Positions 16,843-24,922 of a DNA stretch of 64,000 nucleotides are shown here, piece by piece. Below the pieces are notes generated by a model that had not been told where the DNA came from, did no database searches, and saw nothing but the letters and a program-made list of their open reading frames with translations. A program made the position numbers and the translations under genes. Positions within the stretch are counted from its first letter, which is position 1, and every line of letters starts with the position of its first letter. The stretch spans positions 1 to 64,000 of IMG/VR virus record IMGVR_UViG_3300011115_000233; one strand, 5' to 3'. Source of the DNA: a virus.

Positions 16843-17016
16843 TTATTCCTTACCCAACCAACCCTGCACAGTGTCCGTCTCGTATATACGGATTCCCGTC
16901 CAGATAATAGTGAACAACGCTGCAACTGCGGGGAGCATAGAAGTGATCGTCCCAATGACCGTGAAGAACGACGCTGCGTCTACGATATACTTAAAGGTTT
17001 CGTCATGGTCAGTCAT
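16843..17016 (-). CDS. Small membrane protein, holin-like
   Basis: A 57-residue protein starting MTDHDETFKYIVDAASFF. A longer frame starts at 17067, but ATG 17016 lies one base after the upstream stop, so I use it. It has two hydrophobic stretches separated by a Pro (about residues 14-30 and 31-45, including TVIGTITSMLPAVAALFTIIW), then IRIYETDTVQGWLG. The same pattern occurs as a small conserved membrane protein in aquatic phages. It may be a holin encoded away from the lysis cassette. Function inferred from size and hydropathy. Confidence 0.6.
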   Translation of the reverse strand: MTDHDETFKYIVDAASFFTVIGTITSMLPAVAALFTIIWTGIRIYETDTVQGWLGKE

Positions 17017-17017
17017 A

Positions 17018-17272
17018 TTAGCAATCCCATGCCCGGAGTGATTTGTTGATGCGGCTGTTCGGATCATTTGCTGTCTTGGCCGAAGTCAGCTTCTTCTTCA
17101 TGCCCGACATACGAGCGCAGAATGACTTCTTACGTGAGCCGCCTTCTGGTTGCGGAGCCTTAAGCCCCGGCTTCCCCGGATTGGCTTTGTTGTAGGACGC
17201 ACGACCCTTGGCGTTCAAGCCGCCCTTGGGGTTCTTGCCTTCCTTACGTGTCCAAGCTGGAGATTTAGCCAT
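17018..17272 (-). CDS. DUF6321-like small basic protein
   Basis: An 84-residue basic protein beginning MAKSPAWTRKEGKNPKGG, with LNAKGRASYNKANPGKPG and SFCARMSGM and a terminal INKSLRAW. These blocks match DUF6321 as I know it, a family common in tailed phages and often near head genes; its function is unassigned. The start overlaps the upstream stop (TGATG at 17272). Confidence 0.7.
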   Translation of the reverse strand: MAKSPAWTRKEGKNPKGGLNAKGRASYNKANPGKPGLKAPQPEGGSRKKSFCARMSGMKKKLTSAKTANDPNSRINKSLRAWDC

Positions 17273-17598
17273 CAGACGAACTTCCCCTTGGTCTTCCCCT
17301 TGGTAGCGCAGCCATCAGCACGCTTGGAGGCAGTGGAGCCGCCCTTAGCCATCTTCTTGACCTTGCCACCCTTCTTCTTGCTCATCATGCGGATGTCGCT
17401 TCCGGGGCCTGCGCGGCCAAAGCTACCATCTTCGTCCATTGGACGGCGTACTTCATCACGGCGCTTCTTTGCGGCAAGCATACCGACAAGACCGAGACCA
17501 CCGTTACGGGCAATATCACCGAGGCCGACGCCCCCAGCTTTGGCAGCGCCAAGTAGGCCACCGTTCAAGCCGCCTTTAAGAATTTTGCCGATGCTCAT
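17272..17598 (-). CDS. Small Gly/Lys-rich protein with KGGS...GKTKGK tag
   Basis: A 108-residue protein with a Gly-rich N-terminus (MSIGKILKGGLNGGLLGAA), an acidic middle (RRPMDEDGSFGRAGPG) and a basic end KMAKGGSTASKRADGCATKG that resembles the tags of the two proteins at 15654-16839. Role unknown; the surrounding genes suggest a minor head component. It is coupled to the DUF6321-like gene by TGATG. Confidence 0.6.
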   Translation of the reverse strand: MSIGKILKGGLNGGLLGAAKAGGVGLGDIARNGGLGLVGMLAAKKRRDEVRRPMDEDGSFGRAGPGSDIRMMSKKKGGKVKKMAKGGSTASKRADGCATKGKTKGKFV

Positions 17599-17619
17599 TA
17601 TGCGGTTTCCTTCCGTATA

Positions 17620-17907
17620 TTACCCATAAAAGATAGTAATACCCGCACTAGCAGGAAGTACTACATATGCACCGTTATAAAAAAGGATACCCTCTCCCGG
17701 AATTAGCGTAGAGATGATTGCAGTGTTTGTGCTGATATCAATCGACAAACGTGCAGTACCACTATTGGTTGTACTATTATCGTAAAAATCAATCTGACCT
17801 GCGGTACCACCCGGTAGAATTTGGTAGCCCTTAATGCGAGTACGAGAAGGCACAGCTACACCACTTGCATTGAGATGTGCTGATTTAACATCAGTTTGCG
17901 TAGCCAT
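17620..17907 (-). CDS. Small beta-rich structural protein
   Basis: A 95-residue protein starting MATQTDVKSAHLNASGVAV, with RIKGYQILPGGTAGQIDFYD and an alternating hydrophobic pattern to the end. It resembles small decoration-type phage proteins that follow the major capsid gene. No enzyme motif. A GGAGGG-type ribosome site precedes the ATG. Confidence 0.65.
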   Translation of the reverse strand: MATQTDVKSAHLNASGVAVPSRTRIKGYQILPGGTAGQIDFYDNSTTNSGTARLSIDISTNTAIISTLIPGEGILFYNGAYVVLPASAGITIFYG

Positions 17908-17933
17908 AGGAAGGCCCTCCTATTTAGCAGCTA

Positions 17934-18461
17934 TTACGAAGTGGCGAACGGAGTAGCCAGCGTGCCCGAACCGATCAACTTGCCCATAACCATATAGGTA
18001 TTGGCAGCTACAGCAACGATGGTGACATACGTACCAGCGATACCACCAGTGGTCGTGCCGTTCAGATTGACCGAGCGAGTAGCCGAACCGTCAGCATAGA
18101 ACATACTTGCAGCGCCGCCAGCGCTGGGGCCGAGGATAACCTGACCGAGCAGGAAGTCACCCGTGCCGGTGATGATCTTAACTGAAGTCGCCGTCGAAGG
18201 CAGGAAGAAGGTATAGCTAGCGCCGAAGTTATTCAGTGTGTTGGGGTCTTGGCCCGGACCCGAAGAAGTCGGGTTAGCCGAAGCGTTAACCGCAGGCAGC
18301 GTGATGACCGTCGTAGCGGCAGTGATCTTGGTGATCTTGCCAGCATAGTTAGCGACATCGATGGTGGCCGTCGCGGTCGAAATCGTCGAAACGGCGTTCG
18401 GACCTTGCGAGATGAAGCCGCTCAGCGAACGGACGGGACCCTGAAAAGTGGACTGTGCCAT
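17934..18461 (-). CDS. Capsid decoration-like or structural protein
   Basis: A 175-residue Ala/Ser/Thr/Gly-rich protein without charged clusters. Landmarks are FQGPVRSLSGFISQGPNAV near the N-terminus and NTYMVMGKL near the C-terminus. It follows the major capsid gene, with a terminator and hairpins between them, suggesting a separately tuned, abundantly made virion protein. Similar proteins follow capsid genes in aquatic podoviruses; a decoration role is inference. Confidence 0.65.
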   Translation of the reverse strand: MAQSTFQGPVRSLSGFISQGPNAVSTISTATATIDVANYAGKITKITAATTVITLPAVNASANPTSSGPGQDPNTLNNFGASYTFFLPSTATSVKIITGTGDFLLGQVILGPSAGGAASMFYADGSATRSVNLNGTTTGGIAGTYVTIVAVAANTYMVMGKLIGSGTLATPFATS

Positions 18462-18486
18462 GTAATATCTCCGTGTAGTAGCACTA

Positions 18487-18559
18487 ACTCACACCGTCTC
18501 TACTACGTCTGCTAGGTCAGTCGGTGTGAGTAAAACCCTAGTAGGTGTAAGCATACACC
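18487..18559 (-). repeat. Two inverted repeats downstream of the major capsid gene
   Basis: A perfect 10-base inverted repeat ACTCACACCG/CGGTGTGAGT (18487-18496 and 18522-18531, 25-base loop) and a 6-base hairpin GGTGTA-AGCA-TACACC (18544-18559) lie between the terminator at 18562-18600 and the start of the 17934-18461 gene. They could be an RNA processing or regulatory element in the leader of that gene. They have no clear T-run on the minus strand, so they are not terminators themselves. Confidence 0.5.
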
Positions 18560-18561
18560 AG

Positions 18562-18600
18562 ATAAATAAAAAGGGGAAGAGGTTTCCCCCTTCCCCTTCT
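18562..18600 (-). terminator. Rho-independent terminator after the major capsid gene
   Basis: On the minus strand an 8-base stem AAGGGGAA/TTCCCCTT (18591-18598 with 18571-18578, 12-base loop) is followed by TTTTTATTTAT. It lies seven bases past the capsid stop. It would trim transcription after the most highly needed product while allowing some read-through to the rest of the late block. Confidence 0.8.
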
Positions 18601-18606
18601 AGGTTC

Positions 18607-19515
18607 TTACGAACCCGATGAACCGAACATACCGAGCGGGTCAGACCAGCCGAACGAATAACGTTCGCGGGCCTTGTAGCGCACGTTGCCAGTATCGAAG
18701 TCACCGTCCATGCCCGTGCTCATCGGAGTACGAACAAAGTGCTTCAGACCATTTGGCACGTCGGTGGTCAGGAACCAGCCGTTCGTGTCGGTCAAGAAGT
18801 GGTTAACGGTGTAACCTTCGGGGATCGAGCCGTTGTTCTTGATGGCGTTGATATCGTTATCTGCCGTACCGACGCGGAGTTCGGTTTCGAGCAGGCGAGT
18901 AGCAACGAACATCAGGTTCGGCGGAACGACCAGCTTACGCGGCTTCGCAGCGATGAGCAGACCACGTTCGTCAGTCCAAGCAGCAATCTGGATGACTGCG
19001 GCTTCAAGCGACGTTTCGTTAAGGTCGGTATCCGTTGCGGGCTTGTTCGAGTTGACACCACCGGAAACCAGCGGGTGCGTGGTCGAGAACAGCGGCTTGC
19101 CGTCGCCACCGAGGTAGCTGGTGCTGAAGCCGTTGTTGAGGACCGAAGCAGCCTTGGTCTGCTTGGTGTAGGACATCGCACGGGCAAGGGCCTTAGTATA
19201 ACGAGCCGAGAGGCTGTCATACAGGTTGTCTTCAATGGCTTCTTCCGTGAGCGAGAACCCGAGGGCAATCGTTTCATGGGTGTAGCGGGCCGTGAAGACT
19301 TCCTGACCGTTGTCGTATGCGATGGCCGAACCTTCGTTCTTAACCGGAGCAGCGGAGAAGCCCGACAGCTTGGTTTCTTCTTCGAACGAACGTTCCGACG
19401 TTTCGGTGTCAAAGATTTCCTTATGCTCTTCGCCGTAGCGTGCATACTCCAGACCGAACAGAGCGTTCAGGCCGGGAAGGAGTTCTTTGAGGAGCTGTGC
19501 GCGTGAAATTGCCAT
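18607..19515 (-). CDS. Major capsid protein
   Basis: A 302-residue protein starting MAISRAQLLKELLPGLNALF, with TKQTKAASVLNNGF, PLFSTTHPLVSG and RKLVVPPNL segments. These match the Mu gpT/HK97-like major capsid family as I know it: the central VPP...FVATRLLETE part corresponds to the A-domain/P-domain core. It is preceded by the scaffold-like gene and a decoration-like gene and followed directly by a strong terminator. No N-terminal delta domain is obvious, consistent with a separate scaffold at 20612-21550. Shell formation is supported by both context and sequence. Confidence 0.9.
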   Translation of the reverse strand: MAISRAQLLKELLPGLNALFGLEYARYGEEHKEIFDTETSERSFEEETKLSGFSAAPVKNEGSAIAYDNGQEVFTARYTHETIALGFSLTEEAIEDNLYDSLSARYTKALARAMSYTKQTKAASVLNNGFSTSYLGGDGKPLFSTTHPLVSGGVNSNKPATDTDLNETSLEAAVIQIAAWTDERGLLIAAKPRKLVVPPNLMFVATRLLETELRVGTADNDINAIKNNGSIPEGYTVNHFLTDTNGWFLTTDVPNGLKHFVRTPMSTGMDGDFDTGNVRYKARERYSFGWSDPLGMFGSSGS

Positions 19516-19530
19516 GTGTTAATACTCCTC

Positions 19531-20154
19531 TTAGATGCCAGTCGCTTGGCGATACTGGTGACCACCGGTAGCACCGGTCGTCGGCTCATTCCACTTAACG
19601 ACAACTTCCGTGTACTGTACCGGAGATGCAGCCGCGTTTGCGGTTTCAGCGATGACGTCAATGATGCGGATCGGATACGTGTTAGTCGTAGCCGTGGTTG
19701 CATTGATAGCAACACCGGAGTTACCCGTAGTGCTATTACCAGCGTTCTGGACCAGAGCAGCGTTTTCACCAACGTTTGCACGGGTGACATAGCTGATTGT
19801 GGTGCTACCGGCAGTGCAGACAGCGGCCTTAAACAAAGCGTCTGGGTCATCCTGCACGTATGCAACGATGTCCGAAGCCACAGTGTTAGCCGTGTAGGAC
19901 TGACGGAACGTCTTACCGTAGACCGGATCGGTATACGCACAACCAAGGAAAACACCAACCGGCGTTGCAGCAGTCGTACCAGTATCCTTAATCAGAGTAC
20001 CATCGGTCGTCAGCTTAACAACATCGCCAAAAAAGACGTTTGCGCTGTATGCTGAAGCAATAGGAATCTGACGTGTAGCACTAGCAAAAACCTGACCACC
20101 GATCAGGTTAATTGGGATGAGGCCATATGGCCCCGAAACAGTGGGGTATGCCAT
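19531..20154 (-). CDS. Head protein, decoration or capsid-accessory candidate
   Basis: A 207-residue protein with a beta-rich, low-charge composition. It starts MAYPTVSGPYGLIPINLIGG and includes FFGDVVKLTTDGTLIKDTG, TPVGVFLGCAYTDPVYGKTF and a WNEPTTGATG tail. The first blocks resemble lambda gpD-like or capsid-fibre proteins that precede the capsid gene in aquatic podoviruses. It lies 15 bases upstream of the capsid gene. Precise role unknown, but virion location is very likely. Confidence 0.7.
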   Translation of the reverse strand: MAYPTVSGPYGLIPINLIGGQVFASATRQIPIASAYSANVFFGDVVKLTTDGTLIKDTGTTAATPVGVFLGCAYTDPVYGKTFRQSYTANTVASDIVAYVQDDPDALFKAAVCTAGSTTISYVTRANVGENAALVQNAGNSTTGNSGVAINATTATTNTYPIRIIDVIAETANAAASPVQYTEVVVKWNEPTTGATGGHQYRQATGI

Positions 20155-20169
20155 TATTAAGCTCCTAGC

Positions 20170-20619
20170 TTATTTGCCTGAACCAAATGACGTCTTAGAC
20201 CTACGCTCCGAAAAGAGCGGCATCCTCGGGTCATTCTCTCGCATGAAGTTGCTATCCACGGACTCATTCTGAGCTTGGGTCAGACGGTCGAAATGTGCTC
20301 GACGCTGATCCATAAAGTCAGAAGGAATCTTGCAAAGCAGCAGACCTGCGACTTCGATGTTATCCTTATACCGGCTATCTGGGTCGGTCAGATTTTGGAA
20401 CTTGGGTTGTTCCTCAATACGAACTGGTTCCCAGCCTTCACGGAAAGCCGATGAAGCATTACGAGGGTCACTCTGTCCCAGTGTCGATACGCGTACCCAA
20501 CGGTAGTTGTATCCGTCTAGCTTATCAGGCTCGGGCAGCGTTGAAGCTGGTTGCCAAGCCTTAGGCCGTTCGGCCAGTTCACGAGTTTCCATCTCACGTA
20601 CGATACGATTCTCAGCCAT
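20170..20619 (-). CDS. Conserved head-region protein of unknown function
   Basis: A 149-residue hydrophilic protein beginning MAENRIVREMETRELAERP. A longer frame starts at 20643, but ATG 20619 follows an AAGGAG site and overlaps the previous stop (ATGGCTGA). Conserved-looking parts are WQPASTLPEPDKLDGYNYRW and an RRAHFDRLTQAQNESVDSNF segment (landmarks YNYRWVR and RRAHFDRL) before an MPLFSERRS end. I recognise it as a common neighbour of scaffold and capsid genes in aquatic phages; no function is known to me. Confidence 0.65.
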   Translation of the reverse strand: MAENRIVREMETRELAERPKAWQPASTLPEPDKLDGYNYRWVRVSTLGQSDPRNASSAFREGWEPVRIEEQPKFQNLTDPDSRYKDNIEVAGLLLCKIPSDFMDQRRAHFDRLTQAQNESVDSNFMRENDPRMPLFSERRSKTSFGSGK

Positions 20620-21550
20620 TTTTGTTCTCCTTAGCAACTTCACGAGCGTACTGCTCGGCGGTTAAACCCAACTTCTTGGCGATTGCCAGTTGGGACTGTC
20701 TCAACACGATCTTTTTGGAGGATGTGCTTCGTGACGCTGAGGCGACAACGGCGGATTTGTTTGTACGCGCAGCAGGTTTCGTGTCACTGCTAGCCTGTTC
20801 AGAATCCCCGAAATACTCAGGAAAACGACGACGCATCGTTGTGTCGATAGCGCCCCAATATTCGTCAGTACCGATAAACTTGTTACCGTACTGTTTTTCG
20901 AGCTTCTGATGAAGCCCTAGAGCCGAGGCGGTCATTTCCTCATCCAGACCGTACCACTGATTACGCTCTTGCCACGCAACCGTTTTCTGATCCGGACGCG
21001 GGATTTGAACCGCTTCTGGAGCAATTTGTACTTCAGTTTCTTGAGCTTGTAAAGTGGGTCGATAGTCAGAAAGTTGTTCGAGCCTGTAAGCAGCCTTATT
21101 CAGCTTCTCTTGGGCTTCGAGTACTTTGTCCGTATCCCCCGCTTCATAAGCATCGCGATAAGCCCGACGAGCTTCCGCAAGTTCAAACTCTACGTTCTGC
21201 TTAACGCTGCCAACCAGCGACTCTCGCCCTTCAGCCATTGCTTTACGAAGCTGTTCGGCTTCTTGGCGGTAACGCTGTGCGGCAGTAAGAGCTTCGTTCT
21301 GTTCACGCTGATAGCGTTCTTTCTCACGGCGCTCGTCATGCCAGACCTTCTTCATCTGTTTCAGACGGAGTTTGACTTTCTCGGAATACTCTTCGAGTTC
21401 GTCAGCTTCGAGTTCGTCAACAATCTCCTTCGGCATCGGCTCACGGCCTCGGTCGGCCTCCGGAGTATCGTCTTCTACCTCAATCTCGGGTTTGCTGCTT
21501 GCAGCATCGTCTTCGACTTCCCACTGGAAATCGTCATTTTCTTCACTCAT
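20612..21550 (-). CDS. Scaffolding-like protein
   Basis: A 312-residue acidic and helical protein. The first 60 residues are very rich in Glu and Asp. Residues about 60-170 form a long charged coiled coil (KLRLKQMKKVWHDERREKERY, then EAEQLRKAMAE). A short Trp/Tyr-rich globular part (about residues 195-245) and a basic C-terminal segment (KKIVLRQSQLAIAKKLGL) follow. Size, coiled coil, basic C-terminus and position upstream of the capsid gene all fit a separate scaffolding protein, whose basic tail would bind the inner capsid surface. No protease domain is seen. Confidence 0.75.
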   Translation of the reverse strand: MSEENDDFQWEVEDDAASSKPEIEVEDDTPEADRGREPMPKEIVDELEADELEEYSEKVKLRLKQMKKVWHDERREKERYQREQNEALTAAQRYRQEAEQLRKAMAEGRESLVGSVKQNVEFELAEARRAYRDAYEAGDTDKVLEAQEKLNKAAYRLEQLSDYRPTLQAQETEVQIAPEAVQIPRPDQKTVAWQERNQWYGLDEEMTASALGLHQKLEKQYGNKFIGTDEYWGAIDTTMRRRFPEYFGDSEQASSDTKPAARTNKSAVVASASRSTSSKKIVLRQSQLAIAKKLGLTAEQYAREVAKENKNG

Positions 21551-21566
21551 TTGTGCCTCCTAGGCT

Positions 21567-21977
21567 CTATGCGCGCTTAATGCCGCGAGGGTCTTCAACC
21601 ACCGCTTCGACAGCATCATCGTTAAGGATACGGAACTCACGCCCGTGGATTTTGACGCGGGTACCGGCGTGTGGGCGTACAAGGATGAAATCACCCTCTT
21701 TGCACCATGGGCCGCTTGGGAACCGTTTCTCGTCCTTGTAGCAGTCTGGACCCAGTTTCATGACGAACAGTGTAACCGTCAGCAGTTCTTCGTGCTGGAG
21801 GGTGATGTCCGCCTTGATAATGCCGCCATCAGTAGTTTTCTCGACATCCGGAAGTGCACACAAGATGCGGTATCCAGAAGGGTCAGGAAGCTGCTTAGGC
21901 CGCTCTTCGATGGGGATTTCAGACGCTGCACCCACTTTGGGGATGGGTTTGCCAGCTAGATCAATAAGATTAGTCAT
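21567..21977 (-). CDS. GroES-like co-chaperonin
   Basis: A 136-residue protein. I chose ATG 21977, which overlaps the upstream stop (ATGACTAA), rather than the longer frame at 22082. Residues about 33-130 match the Cpn10 fold: PSGYRILCALP, the mobile-loop region EKTTDGGIIKADI, the short VKEGD-like segment CKEGDFILVRPHAGTRVKIHG and the C-terminal REFRILNDDAVEAVVED. The N-terminus extends about 30 residues past bacterial GroES. Phage Cpn10s such as T4 gp31 replace host GroES in GroEL-assisted capsid folding. Here the gene sits inside the head operon, two genes from the scaffold, which supports that role. Confidence 0.85.
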   Translation of the reverse strand: MTNLIDLAGKPIPKVGAASEIPIEERPKQLPDPSGYRILCALPDVEKTTDGGIIKADITLQHEELLTVTLFVMKLGPDCYKDEKRFPSGPWCKEGDFILVRPHAGTRVKIHGREFRILNDDAVEAVVEDPRGIKRA

Positions 21978-22161
21978 CGTCAGCCTCCATGCGTTCTGCG
22001 GTTTCCATGAGGATATTGTTGGCGATGAGAAGCCCACGGTAGATGCCGCAAGCATACTTATAAGCCCCAAAATCTTCCGCATGGCCCATGGCCATATCTG
22101 ACTCGATAATCTTCAACTCTTCCTGCATCTTTTTTGAGAGATGCCTGAGTAGGTCACTCAT
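21970..22161 (-). CDS. Small helical conserved phage protein
   Basis: A 63-residue protein beginning MSDLLRHLSKKMQEELKII, with MAMGHAEDFGAYKYACGIYRG, an amphipathic helix pattern, and an acidic end. It overlaps the portal stop by ATGA and the GroES-like start. I recognise it as a portal-adjacent family of aquatic phages; the function is unknown. Confidence 0.65.
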   Translation of the reverse strand: MSDLLRHLSKKMQEELKIIESDMAMGHAEDFGAYKYACGIYRGLLIANNILMETAERMEADDD

Positions 22162-24656
22162 TTACTTTCCTCTTGCTTTGTAGGAGAAGCCGGTGCGGCT
22201 TCCTTTGGTTGCTGAGCTTGAGACATACTGTCGCGGGCAATTTCTATACCCATACGCAAGCCCTCAGCCTCTTGTTTGGCGTCCAAGTCATTCTTGGCCG
22301 TCGCAATCTTTGCACCGACCTGTAGGCCAGCGATTTCCTTCTGTGCTTCAATACGCGCCTGTTCGAGTTCAAGGCGGTCGTTCTTCTCGGCAGCGTCAAC
22401 CTGAAGTTTCTGCTTCTTAAGGTCGAGTTCTCCCTGCTTGATCTCAAGCTCCTTCATCTGCATCTGGACGATTGGGTCCTGTGCAGCCTGCTGGTTCTGT
22501 TGCTGTTGCGCCTCAGCCTGCTTCTTCTGTGAAAGCTGCTGTGCAGCGGCGGCTGCAAGGCGTGAAATCTGAAGCTCAATATCTTCGCTCATTGTGGCAT
22601 CTGGCGGCGGAAGTGGGACGCCAGCCTGCTCTTCAATCTGCTTGCGGTACGAGAATGCCAAATGTTCCTGCATATGGGCCTGCATAGCCGCCATGACAGC
22701 CTGACCCTGTGGGTTCTGACCAATCATCGCTGCAACCTGCGGGTCCTGCATCATAGTTGTGTGCACAGCTATATGTGCTTCGTGGTCTTGGTAGATAAAC
22801 GCCTTGACCGGCTTACCATTGATGACATCCATGTTCTCGGACACAGGGTCACGTGGTTTCATGTCGTCGCCGTCCTTGAGCGGGACAAGCTTCTCGGCGT
22901 TCTTAATACCCAATACGTCCAGCATCTGGCGGTGCAGATAGGGCAAATCGTAAAGCTGTGGCGCACCCTGAGCCAGTTGGAGAACTGCTTGATATTGCAC
23001 GATTTTCTGTGCCATCGTCGCAGCGTTGGGGTCCGAAACCGGGATAACAGCGACCATATCATAGTCAGCTTGCTTGGCTTTACGGCTACCTTCCACTGGG
23101 TCGTAGCTATATGTCGCTGGCGTATAGTCGCGGATGATGCCCTTGAGGAGTCGGAACTCCTGCTTCTGAGCGTAATGAACGCGTGCCTGAATAGCAGACA
23201 TGGACTTAAGCGTACGCTCAAGGATCGCCAATGTGGTGCCGACAGGTGCCTGACCAGACATATCGCTGATCTTCATATCCGCTGCGCCAGCGAAACGACG
23301 GCCTTCCTCTACGATGGTACCCAGAAGGCTGTAGAGGACCTGTGACGGCTCCTTATAGGGCAACGGCATGATGTTGTCACGCATTGTCCCCGAGGCTACG
23401 TCTACATCGCGCCATTCAGCCGGAGCGATGGGTGTGTCGTCACCCTTTACACGAAGACCTTTAGTTTTAAACCCACCCGGTAGGTTAGATAGAGTACCAG
23501 CATCAACAAGCTGACGAATAAGACTGGTGCCAGACTTAGCAAAAGCACCAATAAGGTGAATAAGGCCAAAAGCATAGAAGCCAAAGCCCGGAACATACGG
23601 ATAATGTACGAAATGCTGGCGCTTAAGCTTTTTCTTGTCATCAGGGTCCCAGTTACGACGGATAGACAGAATAGTCTGCGTCGATTTCTCAATGGTTACA
23701 ATATACGGAAGGGCTATACCTTCATCATCGTCGTCGCGGAAATCGTCATCGTCAAGCTCAAGCTCGACCTGCATTTCGAGCAACTTGTACCGGTCGTCCG
23801 TCGAGGCCCTAAAGCCCATGCGTTCAGCGATGGCCGTCTCAATTTCGTCGAAGGAATCGACTGGATCGTCAAGTTCGATATCACGGTAGAACCCCGCTGC
23901 CTGTAGTTTAGCGACCTCATTGGGCGTCTTGCGCATCACGTGGGTGACGCGGGGACTGGTCTCCAGATTAGAGGAACCGTAGGGCACCACAACGTCCTCA
24001 GCGGGCACGTACATGGATGTCTGGCGTCCAAGTGCCGGATCATAGTAGACCTTCTTAAATGCGTTCCCTGACAGCCCCAGACCCCACAGCATACGCTCAT
24101 GCTCGGGGCGATATTCGATCATCACGTCGGTAAGCTGGTAGTTCATGTCCGCTTCGACACGCTGTGCAGCTTCTTTCTTCTCTGGCGTCTCTTTACCAAT
24201 GATCTCCGTACGCACAGGCCCACGGGCCGGGAACGTCTCCATCATGGTCTCAGCTTGGAACTTAACCAGCGCTTCGCTCAACAGCGGGTGGTATACACCG
24301 CACGCACCGGGCCACGGCTCAGTGCGGTCATCAACCTTCATACCCAGAAGCTCAAGGCCGTCTACGTAGGTCTGCATCCAATCCTTGCGGCTGGAGATAT
24401 CTTCATCAAACTCACCAAGCAAATCACCGGCAAGCTCAGTAAGAGCGCCTTCATCCATGTCTTCTGCAAGGTTTTCAGAGAACTCGTCGTCCTCTTCCGC
24501 ATCCGGATCAATTTCGATCTCGACGTCACCCGTGCGGAGCGTTACCTCTTCCGGGTCTTCGATCTCAATCTCCAACGCAGGCTCGTCGTTGAGCATATCT
24601 TCATCTTCTGCGGAAAGGCCAAGCGGAGCTTGGTTCAAAGCTTTATCAACGGCCAT
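22158..24656 (-). CDS. Portal protein (P22-like)
   Basis: An 832-residue protein. The first 90 residues are an acidic extension with several Glu/Asp runs. The core begins about residue 100 with DWMQTYVDGLELLG and PWPGACGVYHPLLSEALVKFQ, recognisable in P22-like portals of aquatic phages. GNAFKKVYYDPALGR, DVVVPYGSSNLETSPRVTH and GTTLAILERTLKSMSAIQAR are further landmarks. The last 130 residues form a long Gln/Lys/Glu-rich coiled coil that resembles the portal barrel of P22 in role. The portal dodecamer is the packaging motor channel. Position after terminase and before scaffold is canonical. Confidence 0.9.
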   Translation of the reverse strand: MAVDKALNQAPLGLSAEDEDMLNDEPALEIEIEDPEEVTLRTGDVEIEIDPDAEEDDEFSENLAEDMDEGALTELAGDLLGEFDEDISSRKDWMQTYVDGLELLGMKVDDRTEPWPGACGVYHPLLSEALVKFQAETMMETFPARGPVRTEIIGKETPEKKEAAQRVEADMNYQLTDVMIEYRPEHERMLWGLGLSGNAFKKVYYDPALGRQTSMYVPAEDVVVPYGSSNLETSPRVTHVMRKTPNEVAKLQAAGFYRDIELDDPVDSFDEIETAIAERMGFRASTDDRYKLLEMQVELELDDDDFRDDDDEGIALPYIVTIEKSTQTILSIRRNWDPDDKKKLKRQHFVHYPYVPGFGFYAFGLIHLIGAFAKSGTSLIRQLVDAGTLSNLPGGFKTKGLRVKGDDTPIAPAEWRDVDVASGTMRDNIMPLPYKEPSQVLYSLLGTIVEEGRRFAGAADMKISDMSGQAPVGTTLAILERTLKSMSAIQARVHYAQKQEFRLLKGIIRDYTPATYSYDPVEGSRKAKQADYDMVAVIPVSDPNAATMAQKIVQYQAVLQLAQGAPQLYDLPYLHRQMLDVLGIKNAEKLVPLKDGDDMKPRDPVSENMDVINGKPVKAFIYQDHEAHIAVHTTMMQDPQVAAMIGQNPQGQAVMAAMQAHMQEHLAFSYRKQIEEQAGVPLPPPDATMSEDIELQISRLAAAAAQQLSQKKQAEAQQQQNQQAAQDPIVQMQMKELEIKQGELDLKKQKLQVDAAEKNDRLELEQARIEAQKEIAGLQVGAKIATAKNDLDAKQEAEGLRMGIEIARDSMSQAQQPKEAAPASPTKQEESK

Positions 24657-24922
24657 TATTTAGTTCCCTTGAGCGTAGCCCGGTTGGTTTGGGGGTTATA
24701 AGTGTACTTCTTCGCGGGTTTGCCGCTTAGTTTAGCCGCCCGATCAATCGCACGCTCTTCAGCAGTCATAGCGTTACGCTCACGGCCCTTTGCAGTAAGT
24801 GTTCCGTCGGAGTTCATAAGGCCACGCTTCTTCAAAATCTCATGGGCAAGCTTCTCGCTACCGACCTGTGCGGCCAGCCTGTCTACGATCTGATTGCGTC
24901 CCATGTGCTTCTGGGTAGCCAT
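24656..24922 (-). CDS. Small basic phage protein between terminase and portal
   Basis: An 88-residue basic protein with MGRNQIVDRLAAQVGSEKLA, GLMNSDGTLTAKGRERNAM and a C-terminal YNPQTNRATLKGTK. It overlaps the terminase stop and the portal start (TAATG). The position suggests a packaging or connector accessory, and the T-A-K-G-R-E-R-N-A-M-T block is repeated in similar phage proteins. No function is known to me. Confidence 0.65.
   Translation of the reverse strand: MATQKHMGRNQIVDRLAAQVGSEKLAHEILKKRGLMNSDGTLTAKGRERNAMTAEERAIDRAAKLSGKPAKKYTYNPQTNRATLKGTK

Noticed and set aside
18739-19506. Plus-strand 255-codon frame
   Set aside because: Antisense to the major capsid gene, which has a clear start and family pattern.
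22662-23345. Plus-strand 227-codon frame
   Set aside because: Antisense to the portal gene; no ribosome site and His/Cys-rich content.
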